This document shows positions 25,745-34,434 of a stretch of DNA of 64,000 nt, one piece after another. This DNA comes from Streptomyces sp. Je 1-369 (GTDB lineage Bacteria > Actinomycetota > Actinomycetes > Streptomycetales > Streptomycetaceae). The position numbers and the translations under genes were made by a program. The DNA lies in NCBI RefSeq assembly GCF_026810505.1, contig NZ_CP101750.1:8730515-8794514 (forward strand), read 5' to 3'. How positions within the stretch are numbered: the stretch's first letter is position 1; the number at the start of each line of letters is the position of its first letter. A model generated the notes under the pieces. That model searched no databases. It saw only the letters and a list, made by a program, of their open reading frames with translations, and had not been told where the DNA came from.

Positions 25745-27283
25745 GTGAGGAAGTTCCTAGCAATTACGGCGGCGGCCGCCACTGCCCTGGCGGGAACGGT
25801 CGCCGCGGCGCCCGCGAAAGCCTCGCCCGAGCGGCCGGTGTCCACCATTGCCTGGTCGCCCTGCCCGGACAACGACCCCGTCGTCGGCGGCCTGCTCAAG
25901 GGCCTCGAATGCGGCACGCTCGCCGTCCCGCTCGACCACACCAAGCCCCGGGGCCGCACGCTCGAGCTGGCGCTGACCCGCGCCCGGCACACCGCCCCCG
26001 ACGCGCAGTACCAGGGCATCGTGCTGCTCAACCGCGGCCAGTGGCCCGGCCAGTTCGGCCGCGACCTGCCCACCCGGTTCGCCAAGGGCACCTCCGGACT
26101 CTCCCCGGCCGTCGGCGCCACCTACGACTGGATCGGCTTCGACCCGCGCGGCACCGGCGCCAGCGAACCGCAGATCACCTGCGCGCCGGAGTACGTCTGG
26201 CCCGGCCGGGCCCGCGCCGACCTGGTGCCCCGCACCGCCGCCGAGGAAAACGCCTGGCGCACCAAGGCCCGCGCCTTCGCCGCCAGCTGCGGCCGCGCCC
26301 ACGGCGACACCCTCAACTACTTGAGCACCAAGGACACCGCCCGCGACCTGGACCTGATCCGCAGCGCCCTGGGCCAGGAGCAACTGACCTACTTCGGCTG
26401 GGACTACGGCACCTACCTCGGCTCGGTCTACGCCTCGATGTTCCCCCACCGGGTGCGCCGGATGGTCCTGGACACCGTGATGCTGCCCGGCGACGGCTGG
26501 TACAAGAACGTCCTGGACCAGAACGCGACCTTCGAGAAGAGCGCCGAGAACTACTTCTCCTGGATCGCCCGCAACGATGCGACCTACCACCTGGGCACCA
26601 CCCGCGCCGCCGTCGAGGCGAAGTACTACGAGGGCATGGACAGGCTGCGCACGGCCCCCCTGGACGGCAAGATCGGCCCGGCCGAGTACACCGAGGTCTT
26701 CCTCATCGACCTCTACCGCCGCTCCGCCTGGAGCGGCCACACCAAGGCCCTGGCCGACTGGGTGCTGCGCGGCGACGCCACCGGCCTGAAGGCCGCCTTC
26801 AACGAGCCGGGCTACCCCACCCAGAACAAGCAGGCCATGTACAACGCGGTGCAGTGCACCGACACGCCCTGGCCGCGCGACTGGCAGCGCTGGCACCGCG
26901 ACTACAGCCGCGACTACCGCTCCGGCAACACCTTCCTGACCTGGTATAACGCCTGGTACAACGCGCCGTGCGCGTTCTGGCCGGCGCCCGCGGGCACCCC
27001 GCAGAAGATCGGCGCCGAGAACGTCGACGCCCTGGTCGTGCAGGGCGAGCACGTCGCCGGGTCCCCGCTGGCCGGCGCCCGCGACATGCACCGCAGGTTC
27101 CCCGACTCCCGGCTGCTGGTGGAGCAGGGCGGCTACGAGCACGAGACGTCCCTGTCCCGCAACGCCAACACCTGCATCAACACCGTGGTCGACGCCTACC
27201 TCAAGGACGGCAGCCGCCCGGCCGCCGCCAGGGGCGCCGACGCCGTCTGCCAGGCGGGCCCGCCGCCGGACCCCGCCCCGTAG
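25745..27283 (+). CDS. secreted TAP/SlpD-type alpha/beta hydrolase with Asp nucleophile (putative epoxide hydrolase)
   Basis: 512 aa from a GTG with AAGGGG upstream. A Sec signal peptide (MRKFLAITAAAATALAG, cleavage near AKA-SP) marks it as exported. The fold follows tripeptidyl-aminopeptidase-like hydrolases, with the TAP C-terminal domain at ~410-505. The nucleophile elbow reads YFGWDYGTYLG: residue 220 is Asp where peptidases have Ser. The triad-Asp segment (GDLDP in the family) is GEHVAG, and a His remains in GGYEHET. An Asp nucleophile is the mark of epoxide hydrolases and dehalogenases. Kinamycin and lomaiviticin pathways use alpha/beta-hydrolase epoxide hydrolases (Alp1U, Lom6), so this protein may act on the product or its epoxide outside the cell. 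Confidence 0.75.
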   Translation: MRKFLAITAAAATALAGTVAAAPAKASPERPVSTIAWSPCPDNDPVVGGLLKGLECGTLAVPLDHTKPRGRTLELALTRARHTAPDAQYQGIVLLNRGQWPGQFGRDLPTRFAKGTSGLSPAVGATYDWIGFDPRGTGASEPQITCAPEYVWPGRARADLVPRTAAEENAWRTKARAFAASCGRAHGDTLNYLSTKDTARDLDLIRSALGQEQLTYFGWDYGTYLGSVYASMFPHRVRRMVLDTVMLPGDGWYKNVLDQNATFEKSAENYFSWIARNDATYHLGTTRAAVEAKYYEGMDRLRTAPLDGKIGPAEYTEVFLIDLYRRSAWSGHTKALADWVLRGDATGLKAAFNEPGYPTQNKQAMYNAVQCTDTPWPRDWQRWHRDYSRDYRSGNTFLTWYNAWYNAPCAFWPAPAGTPQKIGAENVDALVVQGEHVAGSPLAGARDMHRRFPDSRLLVEQGGYEHETSLSRNANTCINTVVDAYLKDGSRPAAARGADAVCQAGPPPDPAP

Positions 27284-27315
27284 AAAAAAGCCCGTAGAAA
27301 TCGCCTATGAAGTCC

Positions 27316-27362
27316 GCCCGCCGCGTTCAACCGTGGAAAATCAGCGGTTGAACGCGCGGGCG
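27316..27362. terminator. long hairpin overlapping the StrR-type site
   Basis: CGCGTTCAACCG (27322-27333) and CGGTTGAACGCG (27345-27356) pair perfectly, extended outward by GCCCGC/GCGGGC. It lies 33 nt after the secreted hydrolase stop. No T-run follows, so it may act mainly as the operator, with termination secondary. Confidence 0.4.
27325..27353. promoter_or_regulatory. StrR/NovG-type binding site upstream of the oxygenase-sulfate operon
   Basis: GTTCAACCG (27325-27333), 11 nt, CGGTTGAAC (27345-27353): perfect 9-nt arms with the N11 spacing of the StrR/NovG consensus, one position different in each arm. It is ~110 nt before the first flavin hydroxylase ATG. Confidence 0.75.
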
Positions 27363-27464
27363 GGCGCCCCGACTTATGAATTCAGTACCGTCATTGCAGC
27401 CGAACATGCTGATGTGTAGTTTGACATCGACGATTCCTCAGCCGCCCCGCGTGGAAGGTCAACA

Positions 27465-28967
27465 ATGGAAACTGGCGTAATAATTGTCGGTGCCGGTCCG
27501 GTCGGATTGATGCTGGCCGGCGAACTCCACCTGGGCGGTGTGAATGTCACCGTCTTCGACAAACTCCCCGCCCCCTCCGGGGAATCCCGTGCGCTCGGCT
27601 TCAACCGGCGCGCGGCGGAAACCCTCGACCAGCGCGGACTCCTGGCCGGGCTCGGTGCGTTCCGGTGGGGCCCGATGGGCCACTTCGGCGGCGTCCGTTT
27701 CGACCTGGGCATGCTGGAGGAGGACCACAGCGGCGTCCTGGGACTCTCCCAGGCCCGCACCGAGGACATGCTGGCCGCCCGGCTCACCGAGCTGGGGGTG
27801 GTGGTGCACCGCGGGGTCGAGGTCACCGGGGTGCACGAGGAGAGCGACGGCGTCGTCGTCACCTGCCAGGGGCCCGAGGGCCCCGGCGAACACCGCGCCC
27901 GCTACGTGGTGGGCTGCGACGGCCCGCACAGCACCGTCCGCGCGGCCGCCAACATCCCCGCCCGCCACTGGGAGGCCACCCGCGGCATGTACACCGCGGA
28001 GCTCACCGGGGTCACGCTGCGCCCGCGGCCCATCGGGGAACGCCTGCCCGGCGGCCACATGGTGGTGTGCACCCCGCTGGGCGAGGGCCGCTGCCGCATC
28101 GTCGTCCACGACAAGGACCTGCCCCCACACCAGGACCCCGCCACACTGACGTTCCCCCAGATCGCCGACGCCTGGCAGAAGTTGACCGGCGAGGACATCC
28201 ACCACGCGAGCGCGCAGTGGATGTGGGCCTGCAACAACGCGGCCGCCCTGGCCACGGAGTACCGGCGCGGGCGGGTGCTGCTGGCGGGCGATGCCGCACA
28301 CGCCATGCCGCCGCTGGCCGCCTGGGGACTGAGCGCCGGGCTGCAGGACGCGGCGAACCTGGGCTGGAAGCTGGCCGCGCACCTGGCCGGCCGGGCGCCG
28401 GAGCACCTGCTGGACACCTACCACGGCGAACGCCACCCCGTCGGGGAGCAGTTGATCCGCAACGCGCAGGCGGCGTCGATGCTCTACCTCGGCGACGCCG
28501 CCATGGATCCGCTGCGCGGCGTGCTGGGCGAGCTGATGGAGCACAAGGAGGCCGCCGGGCAGCTGGCCGGCATCGTCAGCGGGCTGGGCATCGGCTACGA
28601 CCTGGGGCCGGGGGAGCACCCCCTGCTGGGCCGGCGCATGCCGCCGCAGCAGGAACTGACCCGCCCCGAGGGCACCCGCACCCGCGTCGCGGAGCTGCTG
28701 CACAGCGCCCGCGGCGTCCTCATCCTCACCGAAGGCACCGCCGCCGCGGACAAGACGGCCCACCTGGCCGCCGACTGGAGCGACCGCGTCGACGTCGTCA
28801 CCGCCACCTGGACCACGAAAGCGGCCACAGCGACCGAGGCGGTCCTCATCCGCCCCGACGGCTACGTCGCCTGGACCGCGCCGGGCAGCGACCGCGACCT
28901 GACCGACGTCCTTGGCCACTGGTTCGGCACCCCCGGCACCACCCACCGAACAGGAGCGCGAGCATGA
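27465..28967 (+). CDS. FAD-dependent aromatic hydroxylase (PgaE/JadH type), tandem copy 1
   Basis: 500 aa. FAD motif VIIVGAGPVGLMLAGEL, DG motif YVVGCDGPHSTVR near 150, GD motif RVLLAGDAAHAMPPLAAWG near 275, and the C-terminal thioredoxin-like domain ending DGYVAWTAPGSDRDL. In related enzymes the GD motif continues GGQGLN or AQGMS; here it is A-A-W-G, so the flavin-proximal loop differs. It is a paralogue of the next gene and overlaps it by 4 nt (ATGA). It leads the operon that continues through cysC, cysD, cysN and the sulfonate-type transporter. It is probably a polyketide-tailoring oxygenase. Confidence 0.88.
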   Translation: METGVIIVGAGPVGLMLAGELHLGGVNVTVFDKLPAPSGESRALGFNRRAAETLDQRGLLAGLGAFRWGPMGHFGGVRFDLGMLEEDHSGVLGLSQARTEDMLAARLTELGVVVHRGVEVTGVHEESDGVVVTCQGPEGPGEHRARYVVGCDGPHSTVRAAANIPARHWEATRGMYTAELTGVTLRPRPIGERLPGGHMVVCTPLGEGRCRIVVHDKDLPPHQDPATLTFPQIADAWQKLTGEDIHHASAQWMWACNNAAALATEYRRGRVLLAGDAAHAMPPLAAWGLSAGLQDAANLGWKLAAHLAGRAPEHLLDTYHGERHPVGEQLIRNAQAASMLYLGDAAMDPLRGVLGELMEHKEAAGQLAGIVSGLGIGYDLGPGEHPLLGRRMPPQQELTRPEGTRTRVAELLHSARGVLILTEGTAAADKTAHLAADWSDRVDVVTATWTTKAATATEAVLIRPDGYVAWTAPGSDRDLTDVLGHWFGTPGTTHRTGARA

Positions 28968-30457
28968 GCAGGGACGTGATCGTCGTCGGCGCGGGCCCGG
29001 TCGGACTGATGATGGCCGGCGAACTGCGCCTGGTCGGCGCGGATGTCGTCGTCTACGAGAAGCTGCCCGCCCCGGCCCGCGAGTCCCGCGGCGCCAGCCT
29101 CACCCGCCGCGCCGTCGAGAGCTTCGACCAGCGCGGCCTGCTCGCCCGGCTCGGCGCCACCGAGCCCGCCGACGCCCACTTCGGCGGGGTGCCCATCGAC
29201 CTGGACCTCCTGGAGGAGGACCACAGCGGCGCCCGGGGCGTCTCGCAGTTCCGCACCGAGCGGATGCTGGAGGACTGGGCGGGCGACCTCGGCGTGCCCA
29301 TCCGCCGCGGATACGAGGTCACCGACCTGGACCAGAGCCCCGACGGCGTCGAGGTGACCCTGAAGGGGCCACAGGGACCCGGCCGCGACAGCGCCCGCTA
29401 CCTGATCGGCTGCGACGGCGGGCGCAGCACCGTCCGCAAGCTGGCCGGCATCGACTTCACCGGCCCCGAGCCCACCCGCGGCTTCTACACGGCCGATGTG
29501 ACCGGCATCGAGACCCGCCGCCGGCGCATCGGGGAGAACCTCCCCGACGGCAGCATGATCATGGCGATGGACCTGGAGGACGGCGTCACCCGGGTGGTCG
29601 CCTACGAGCGCGGCATGCGCCCCAAGGACCGCGAGGCCCTCTCCTACGCCGAACTGGCCGACGCCTGGCAGCGGCTGACCGGCGAGTCCATCCACCACGG
29701 GCAGTGCCGCTGGATCAGCTGCTTCACCGACGCCTCCCGGGTGGCCGCCCACTACCGGCGCGGCCGGATCTTCCTGGCGGGCGATGCCACCCACGTCCAG
29801 CCGCCCGCCATGGCCCAGGGGCTGAGCGTGGGCGTGCAGGACGCGGTGAACCTGGGCTGGAAACTGGCCGCGGTGCTGGCCGGCCACGCCCCCGACACCC
29901 TCCTGGACACCTACCACGCCGAGCGCCACCCGATCGGAGAGCAACTGGCGCGCAACGCCCGCGCCGCGATCGAACTGCGCCTGACCGGCCAGGAGATGGC
30001 CCCGCTGCGCGAGGTACTGGGCGAACTGCTCACCCACAAGGACGCGGCCGCCCACCTGGCCGGCGTCCTCAGCGGCCTGGGCATCCGCTACGACATGGGC
30101 CCGGGCGCCCACCCCCTGCTGGGCCGGCGCATGCCGCCGCGGCAGGAACTGACCCGCCCCGACGGCACCCGCACCCGCGTCGCCGAACTGCTGCATCCCG
30201 CCCGCGGCGTACTGATCACCACCGACGGCGCGGACGGCACCGGCGGCAAGGCGGCCCAGCTCGCCAAGGACTGGACGCACCGCATCGACCTCGTCACCGC
30301 CACCTGGAGCACCCACCCCGCAGGCCCGGCCCCGCAGGCCCTCCTCATCCGGCCCGACGGCTACGTCGCCTGGACCGCGCCCGGCAGCGACAGCGACCTC
30401 ACCGACGCACTGACCCGCTGGTTCGGCGCCCCGCACCCGCCCGCCCGGCCGCTCTGA
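28964..30457 (+). CDS. FAD-dependent aromatic hydroxylase (PgaE/JadH type), tandem copy 2
   Basis: 497 aa. FAD motif VIVVGAGPVGLMMAGEL, DG motif YLIGCDGGRSTVRK, GD motif RIFLAGDATHVQPPAMAQG. It is closely similar to copy 1 along the whole length, for example LLEEDHSGARG and the shared RMPP-QELTRP-GTRTRVAELLH region, so the pair arose by tandem duplication. Unlike copy 1 it keeps the AQG form of the GD-motif loop. It uses NAD(P)H, O2 and FAD to hydroxylate an aromatic polyketide. The pair may carry out sequential or alternative oxidations. Confidence 0.88.
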   Translation: MSRDVIVVGAGPVGLMMAGELRLVGADVVVYEKLPAPARESRGASLTRRAVESFDQRGLLARLGATEPADAHFGGVPIDLDLLEEDHSGARGVSQFRTERMLEDWAGDLGVPIRRGYEVTDLDQSPDGVEVTLKGPQGPGRDSARYLIGCDGGRSTVRKLAGIDFTGPEPTRGFYTADVTGIETRRRRIGENLPDGSMIMAMDLEDGVTRVVAYERGMRPKDREALSYAELADAWQRLTGESIHHGQCRWISCFTDASRVAAHYRRGRIFLAGDATHVQPPAMAQGLSVGVQDAVNLGWKLAAVLAGHAPDTLLDTYHAERHPIGEQLARNARAAIELRLTGQEMAPLREVLGELLTHKDAAAHLAGVLSGLGIRYDMGPGAHPLLGRRMPPRQELTRPDGTRTRVAELLHPARGVLITTDGADGTGGKAAQLAKDWTHRIDLVTATWSTHPAGPAPQALLIRPDGYVAWTAPGSDSDLTDALTRWFGAPHPPARPL

Positions 30458-30509
30458 CCCGCGCACCCCGCCCCGGCGACCACCCCCGACCCCCCCCCAG
30501 GAGATGCCC

Positions 30510-31046
30510 GTGAGGACCGGAGTCACCGTCTGGCTCACCGGCCTGCCCAGCGCCGGCAAGACCACCATCGCCTACGAGCTGGCCGCCCGGCTCCGCGCGG
30601 AGGGCCACCGCGTGGAGGTCCTGGACGGCGACGAGATCCGCGAGGCGCTCTCGGCCGGCCTCGGCTTCTCGCGCACCGACCGCCACACCAACGTGCAGCG
30701 CATCGGCTACGTCGCCGAACTCCTGGCCCGCAACGGCATCCTGGCGCTGGCCCCGGTGATCGCGCCGTACACCGACAGCCGCGAAGCGGTGCGCAAACGC
30801 CACGACAGCAACCACACCCCCTACCTCGAAGTGCACGTCGCCACCCCCCTGGAGGTGTGCAGCGCACGCGACGTGAAGGGCCTGTACGCGAAGCAGGCCG
30901 CCGGCCACCTGACCGGCCTGACCGGCGTGGACGACCCCTACGAGGAGCCCGCGGCACCCGACCTGCGCCTGCACGCCCAGCACCAGAGCGTTCAGGAGTC
31001 CGCCGCCGCCGTGCACGCCCTGCTCACCGAAAGGGGACTGTTATGA
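30510..31046 (+). CDS. cysC: adenylylsulfate kinase (APS kinase)
   Basis: 178 aa from GTG, chosen over the ATG two codons upstream because AGGAG abuts that ATG but lies 6 nt before the GTG. P-loop LTGLPSAGKTTIAYEL, DGDEIREAL, and the APS-kinase motif GFSRTDRHTNVQRIGYVA are intact. It phosphorylates adenylyl sulfate to PAPS, the donor for sulfotransferases. It overlaps cysD by 4 nt. A dedicated stand-alone APS kinase inside an oxygenase operon suggests that PAPS itself is wanted for product sulfation, not only sulfate reduction. Confidence 0.92.
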   Translation: MRTGVTVWLTGLPSAGKTTIAYELAARLRAEGHRVEVLDGDEIREALSAGLGFSRTDRHTNVQRIGYVAELLARNGILALAPVIAPYTDSREAVRKRHDSNHTPYLEVHVATPLEVCSARDVKGLYAKQAAGHLTGLTGVDDPYEEPAAPDLRLHAQHQSVQESAAAVHALLTERGLL

Positions 31047-31990
31047 CACCGGCCCTCGATGCGGTGACGGCCGCCGGCGGGGGCGGCGAGAGCCCTTACG
31101 CCCTCTCGCACCCCGACGCCCTGGAATCCGAGGCGGTGCACATCCTGCGCGAGGTGGCGGGCGAGTTCGACAACCCGGTGCTCCTCTTCTCCGGCGGCAA
31201 GGACTCCATCGTCATGCTGCACCTGGCGCTGAAGGCGTTCACCCCCGCGCCGGTGCCCTTCGCGCTGCTGCACGTGGACACCGGCCACAACTTCCCCGAG
31301 GTGCTTGCCTTCCGCGACCGCGTCGTCGCCGAGCACGGCCTGCGCCTGCACGTCGCCCTGGTGCAGGACTACATCGACCGCGGCGTGCTCAAGGAGCGCC
31401 CCGACGGCACCCGCAACCCACTGCAGACCCGCCCGCTGACCGACACCATCCAGCGCGAACGGTTCGACGCGGTCTTCGGCGGCGGCCGCCGCGACGAGGA
31501 AAAGGCCCGCGCCAAGGAACGCGTGTTCTCCCTGCGCGACGAGTTCTCCCAGTGGGACCCGCGCCGCCAGCGCCCCGAGCTGTGGAACCTGTACAACGGC
31601 CGCCACCTGCCCCGCGAGCATGTGCGGGTCTTCCCGCTGTCCAACTGGACCGAGCTGGACGTGTGGCAGTACATCGCCCGCGAACGCATCGAGCTGCCCG
31701 CCATCTACTTCGCCCACGAACGCGAGGTGTTCCAGCGCCACCACATGTGGCTGACCGCCGGCCCCTGGGGCGGCCCCGAAGAGGGGGAGCGGGCCGAGAA
31801 GCGCCGGGTGCGCTACCGCACCGTCGGCGACATGTCCTGCACCGGCGCGGTGGACTCCGACGCCGACACCATCGACAAGGTCATCACGGAGATCGCCGCG
31901 TCCCGCCTCACCGAGCGCGGCGCCACCCGCGCCGACGACAAGCTCTCCGAGGCCGCGATGGAAGACCGCAAGCGCGAGGGGTACTTCTGA
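31043..31990 (+). CDS. cysD: sulfate adenylyltransferase subunit 2
   Basis: 315 aa. The PP-loop ATP-pyrophosphatase motif is LLFSGGKDSIVMLHLALKA near residue 50. The family blocks LHVDTGHNFPE, FGGGRRDEEKARAKER and NWTELDVWQYI follow, and the C-terminus EDRKREGYF is typical of CysD. With the CysN GTPase it makes adenylyl sulfate (APS) from ATP and sulfate. Its start overlaps the cysC stop, and its stop shares a base with the cysN ATG. Confidence 0.94.
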   Translation: MTPALDAVTAAGGGGESPYALSHPDALESEAVHILREVAGEFDNPVLLFSGGKDSIVMLHLALKAFTPAPVPFALLHVDTGHNFPEVLAFRDRVVAEHGLRLHVALVQDYIDRGVLKERPDGTRNPLQTRPLTDTIQRERFDAVFGGGRRDEEKARAKERVFSLRDEFSQWDPRRQRPELWNLYNGRHLPREHVRVFPLSNWTELDVWQYIARERIELPAIYFAHEREVFQRHHMWLTAGPWGGPEEGERAEKRRVRYRTVGDMSCTGAVDSDADTIDKVITEIAASRLTERGATRADDKLSEAAMEDRKREGYF

Positions 31991-33315
31991 TGAGCGTTCT
32001 GAGCGACACCGCCGCCGACACACTGCGCTTCGCCACCGCCGGCTCCGTCGACGACGGCAAATCCACCCTGGTCGGACGGCTGTTGCACGACTCCAAGTCG
32101 GTCCTGGCCGACCAGCTGGAGGCCGTCGCCCACGCCTCCCGCAACCGCGGGCAGGCCGCCCCCGACCTGGCGCTGCTCACCGACGGCCTGCGCGCCGAAC
32201 GCGAGCAGGGCATCACCATCGACGTCGCCTACCGCTACTTCGCCACCCCCAGGCGCCGCTTCATCCTCGCCGACACCCCCGGCCACGTGCAGTACACCCG
32301 CAACATGGTCACCGGCGCCTCCACCGCGGAACTGACGATCATCCTGGTCGACGCCCGCAACGGCGTCGTCGAACAGACCCGCCGCCACACCGCCATCGCC
32401 GCCCTGCTGCGCGTCCCGCAGATCGTCCTGGCCGTCAACAAGATGGACCTCGTCGGCTACCAGGAGCCCGCCTTCGCGGCGATCGCCGAGCAGTACACGG
32501 CCTACGTCAAGGAGCTGGGCGGCCCGGAGGTCACCGTCATCCCCATCTGCGCGCTGGCCGGCGACAACGTCGTGGACTCCTCCGCGCACATGGACTGGTA
32601 CAGCGGCCCCACCGTCCTGGAACACCTGGAGACCGTGCCGCTCAGCGACCACCTGGCGCCCCTGACGGCCCGGCTGCCCGTGCAGTACGTGATCCGCCCG
32701 CAGAGCCCCGGCCACCCCGACTACCGCGGCTACGCCGGCCGCATCGCCGAGGGCACCTTCCGCACCGGCCAGCAGGTGCGCGTACTGCCCTCGGGCCGCA
32801 CCTCCACCATCACCGCCATCGAACGCCTGGGCCGCCCCGTCGAGACGGCCTGGGCCCTGCAGTCGGTGACCGTGCTGCTCCACGACGACCTCGACATCTC
32901 CCGCGGCGACCTGATCGTGCCGGCCGCCGACGCACCCGCCACCACCCGCGAGGTGACCGCGACCGTCTGCCACGTCGCCGACCAGCCGCTGACCACCGGC
33001 CACCGGGTGCTCCTCAAACACGGCACCCGCACCGTCAAGGCCCTGGTCACCGACATCCCCTCCCGCCTCACCCTGGAGGACCTCTCGCCCTACCCGCACC
33101 CCGGGCAGCTCGTCGCCAACGACATCGGCCAAGTGCGCCTGCGCACCGCCGAACCGCTGCCCCTGGACACCTACGCCCACTCCCGGCGCACCGGCTCGTT
33201 CATCCTCATCGACCCGGCCGACGGCACCACCCTGACCGCGGGCATGGTCGGCGAGTCCTTCGCCCTGCCGGACCCGGCCGCCCACGCCGCCAAGGACGAG
33301 GGATGGGACTTCTGA
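31990..33315 (+). CDS. cysN: sulfate adenylyltransferase subunit 1 (GTPase)
   Basis: 441 aa. GTPase motifs: GSVDDGKSTLVGRLL (G1), ADTPGHVQYTRNMVTGAS (G3) and AVNKMDLV (G4), followed by EF-Tu-like beta-barrel domains 2 and 3. The length is normal for an unfused CysN; the APS kinase is a separate gene here. GTP hydrolysis drives APS formation by CysD. The end overlaps the lipoprotein start by 13 nt. Three perfectly packed cys genes form a complete PAPS synthesis module. Confidence 0.94.
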   Translation: MSVLSDTAADTLRFATAGSVDDGKSTLVGRLLHDSKSVLADQLEAVAHASRNRGQAAPDLALLTDGLRAEREQGITIDVAYRYFATPRRRFILADTPGHVQYTRNMVTGASTAELTIILVDARNGVVEQTRRHTAIAALLRVPQIVLAVNKMDLVGYQEPAFAAIAEQYTAYVKELGGPEVTVIPICALAGDNVVDSSAHMDWYSGPTVLEHLETVPLSDHLAPLTARLPVQYVIRPQSPGHPDYRGYAGRIAEGTFRTGQQVRVLPSGRTSTITAIERLGRPVETAWALQSVTVLLHDDLDISRGDLIVPAADAPATTREVTATVCHVADQPLTTGHRVLLKHGTRTVKALVTDIPSRLTLEDLSPYPHPGQLVANDIGQVRLRTAEPLPLDTYAHSRRTGSFILIDPADGTTLTAGMVGESFALPDPAAHAAKDEGWDF

Positions 33316-34415
33316 CCCGGCGCGCCGCCCCCGCCCTGCTGGCCGCACTGCTGCTGCTGGCGCCCGCCGGCTGCGGCTACGGCTCGCAGGCCAAGGACGA
33401 GGACACCGTGCGGATCGCCGCCGGCGCACAAAAGATCGACGGCCTGGACTCGGTACGGATCGGCTACTTCGCCAACCTCACCCACGCCACCGCCCTGGTC
33501 GGCAACCGGCAGGGCTTCTTCCAAAAGGCGCTGGGCGCCACCCGCGCCCGGTACGCCACCTTCAACGCGGGCCCCTCCGAGATCGAGGCCCTGAACTCCG
33601 GCTCCCTCGACATCGGCTGGATCGGCCCCTCCCCGGCGATCAACGGGTTCACCAAGTCGGGCGGCACGAACCTGCGGATCATCGGCGGCTCCGCCTCCGG
33701 CGGCGTGAAACTCGTCGTGAACCCGAAGAGGATCACCTCCCTGGACGACGTCAGAGGCAAGAGGATCGCCACCCCGCAGCTCGGCAACACCCAGGACGTC
33801 GCCTTCCTCAACTGGGCCTCCCAGCAGGGCTGGCAGGTCGACGCGCAGAGCGGCACGGGCGAGGTGACCGTGGTGCGCAGCGACAACAAGGTCACCCCCG
33901 ACGCCTACCGGTCCGGCTCCATCGACGGCGCGTGGGTGCCGGAGCCGACCGCCTCCAAGATCGTCGCCCAGGGCGGCAGGGTCCTGCTGGACGAGAAGAG
34001 CCTGTGGCCCGGCCACACCTTCGTCATCACCAACATCATCGTGTCGCAGAAGTTCCTCACCCGGCATCCCCGGGTCGTCGAGGCGGTGCTGAAGGCGTCG
34101 GTGGACACCAACCGGTGGATCGAGGAGCACCCCGGCCGGGCCAAACGCGCGGCCAACCGCCAGCTGGAGGCCGACGCCGGCAAGGCCCTGCCCCCGCAGG
34201 TCCTGGACCCGGCCTGGCAGTCCATCGACTTCACCGACGACCCGCTGGCCGCCACCTTGCGCACCGAGGCCGCACACGCCGTGCGGGCCGGCCTGCTCAA
34301 GCGCCCCGACCTGTCCGGCATCTACGACCTCACCCTGCTCAACAAGGTCCTCAAAACCGCCGGGCACCGCCCGGTGGACGACGCCAACCTCGGCGTGCGC
34401 CAACCCCCTCGCTGA
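33303..34415 (+). CDS. ABC transporter substrate-binding lipoprotein (SsuA/TauA-like, sulfonate/nitrate type)
   Basis: 370 aa. The N-terminal lipoprotein signal ends in LAPAGC (Cys24), so it is anchored on the outer face of the membrane. The periplasmic-binding fold of the SsuA/TauA/NrtA family is visible: IGYFANLTHATALVGNRQGFF, FNAGPSEIEALNSGSLDIGWIGPSPAI, KRIATPQLGNTQDVAF. In this operon, downstream of cysN, its ligand is most likely an alkanesulfonate, taurine or sulfate ester. Nitrate or thiamine-precursor binding cannot be excluded from sequence alone. Confidence 0.85.
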   Translation: MGLLTRRAAPALLAALLLLAPAGCGYGSQAKDEDTVRIAAGAQKIDGLDSVRIGYFANLTHATALVGNRQGFFQKALGATRARYATFNAGPSEIEALNSGSLDIGWIGPSPAINGFTKSGGTNLRIIGGSASGGVKLVVNPKRITSLDDVRGKRIATPQLGNTQDVAFLNWASQQGWQVDAQSGTGEVTVVRSDNKVTPDAYRSGSIDGAWVPEPTASKIVAQGGRVLLDEKSLWPGHTFVITNIIVSQKFLTRHPRVVEAVLKASVDTNRWIEEHPGRAKRAANRQLEADAGKALPPQVLDPAWQSIDFTDDPLAATLRTEAAHAVRAGLLKRPDLSGIYDLTLLNKVLKTAGHRPVDDANLGVRQPPR

Positions 34416-34434
34416 GTTCCTGGAGGTGACCACC

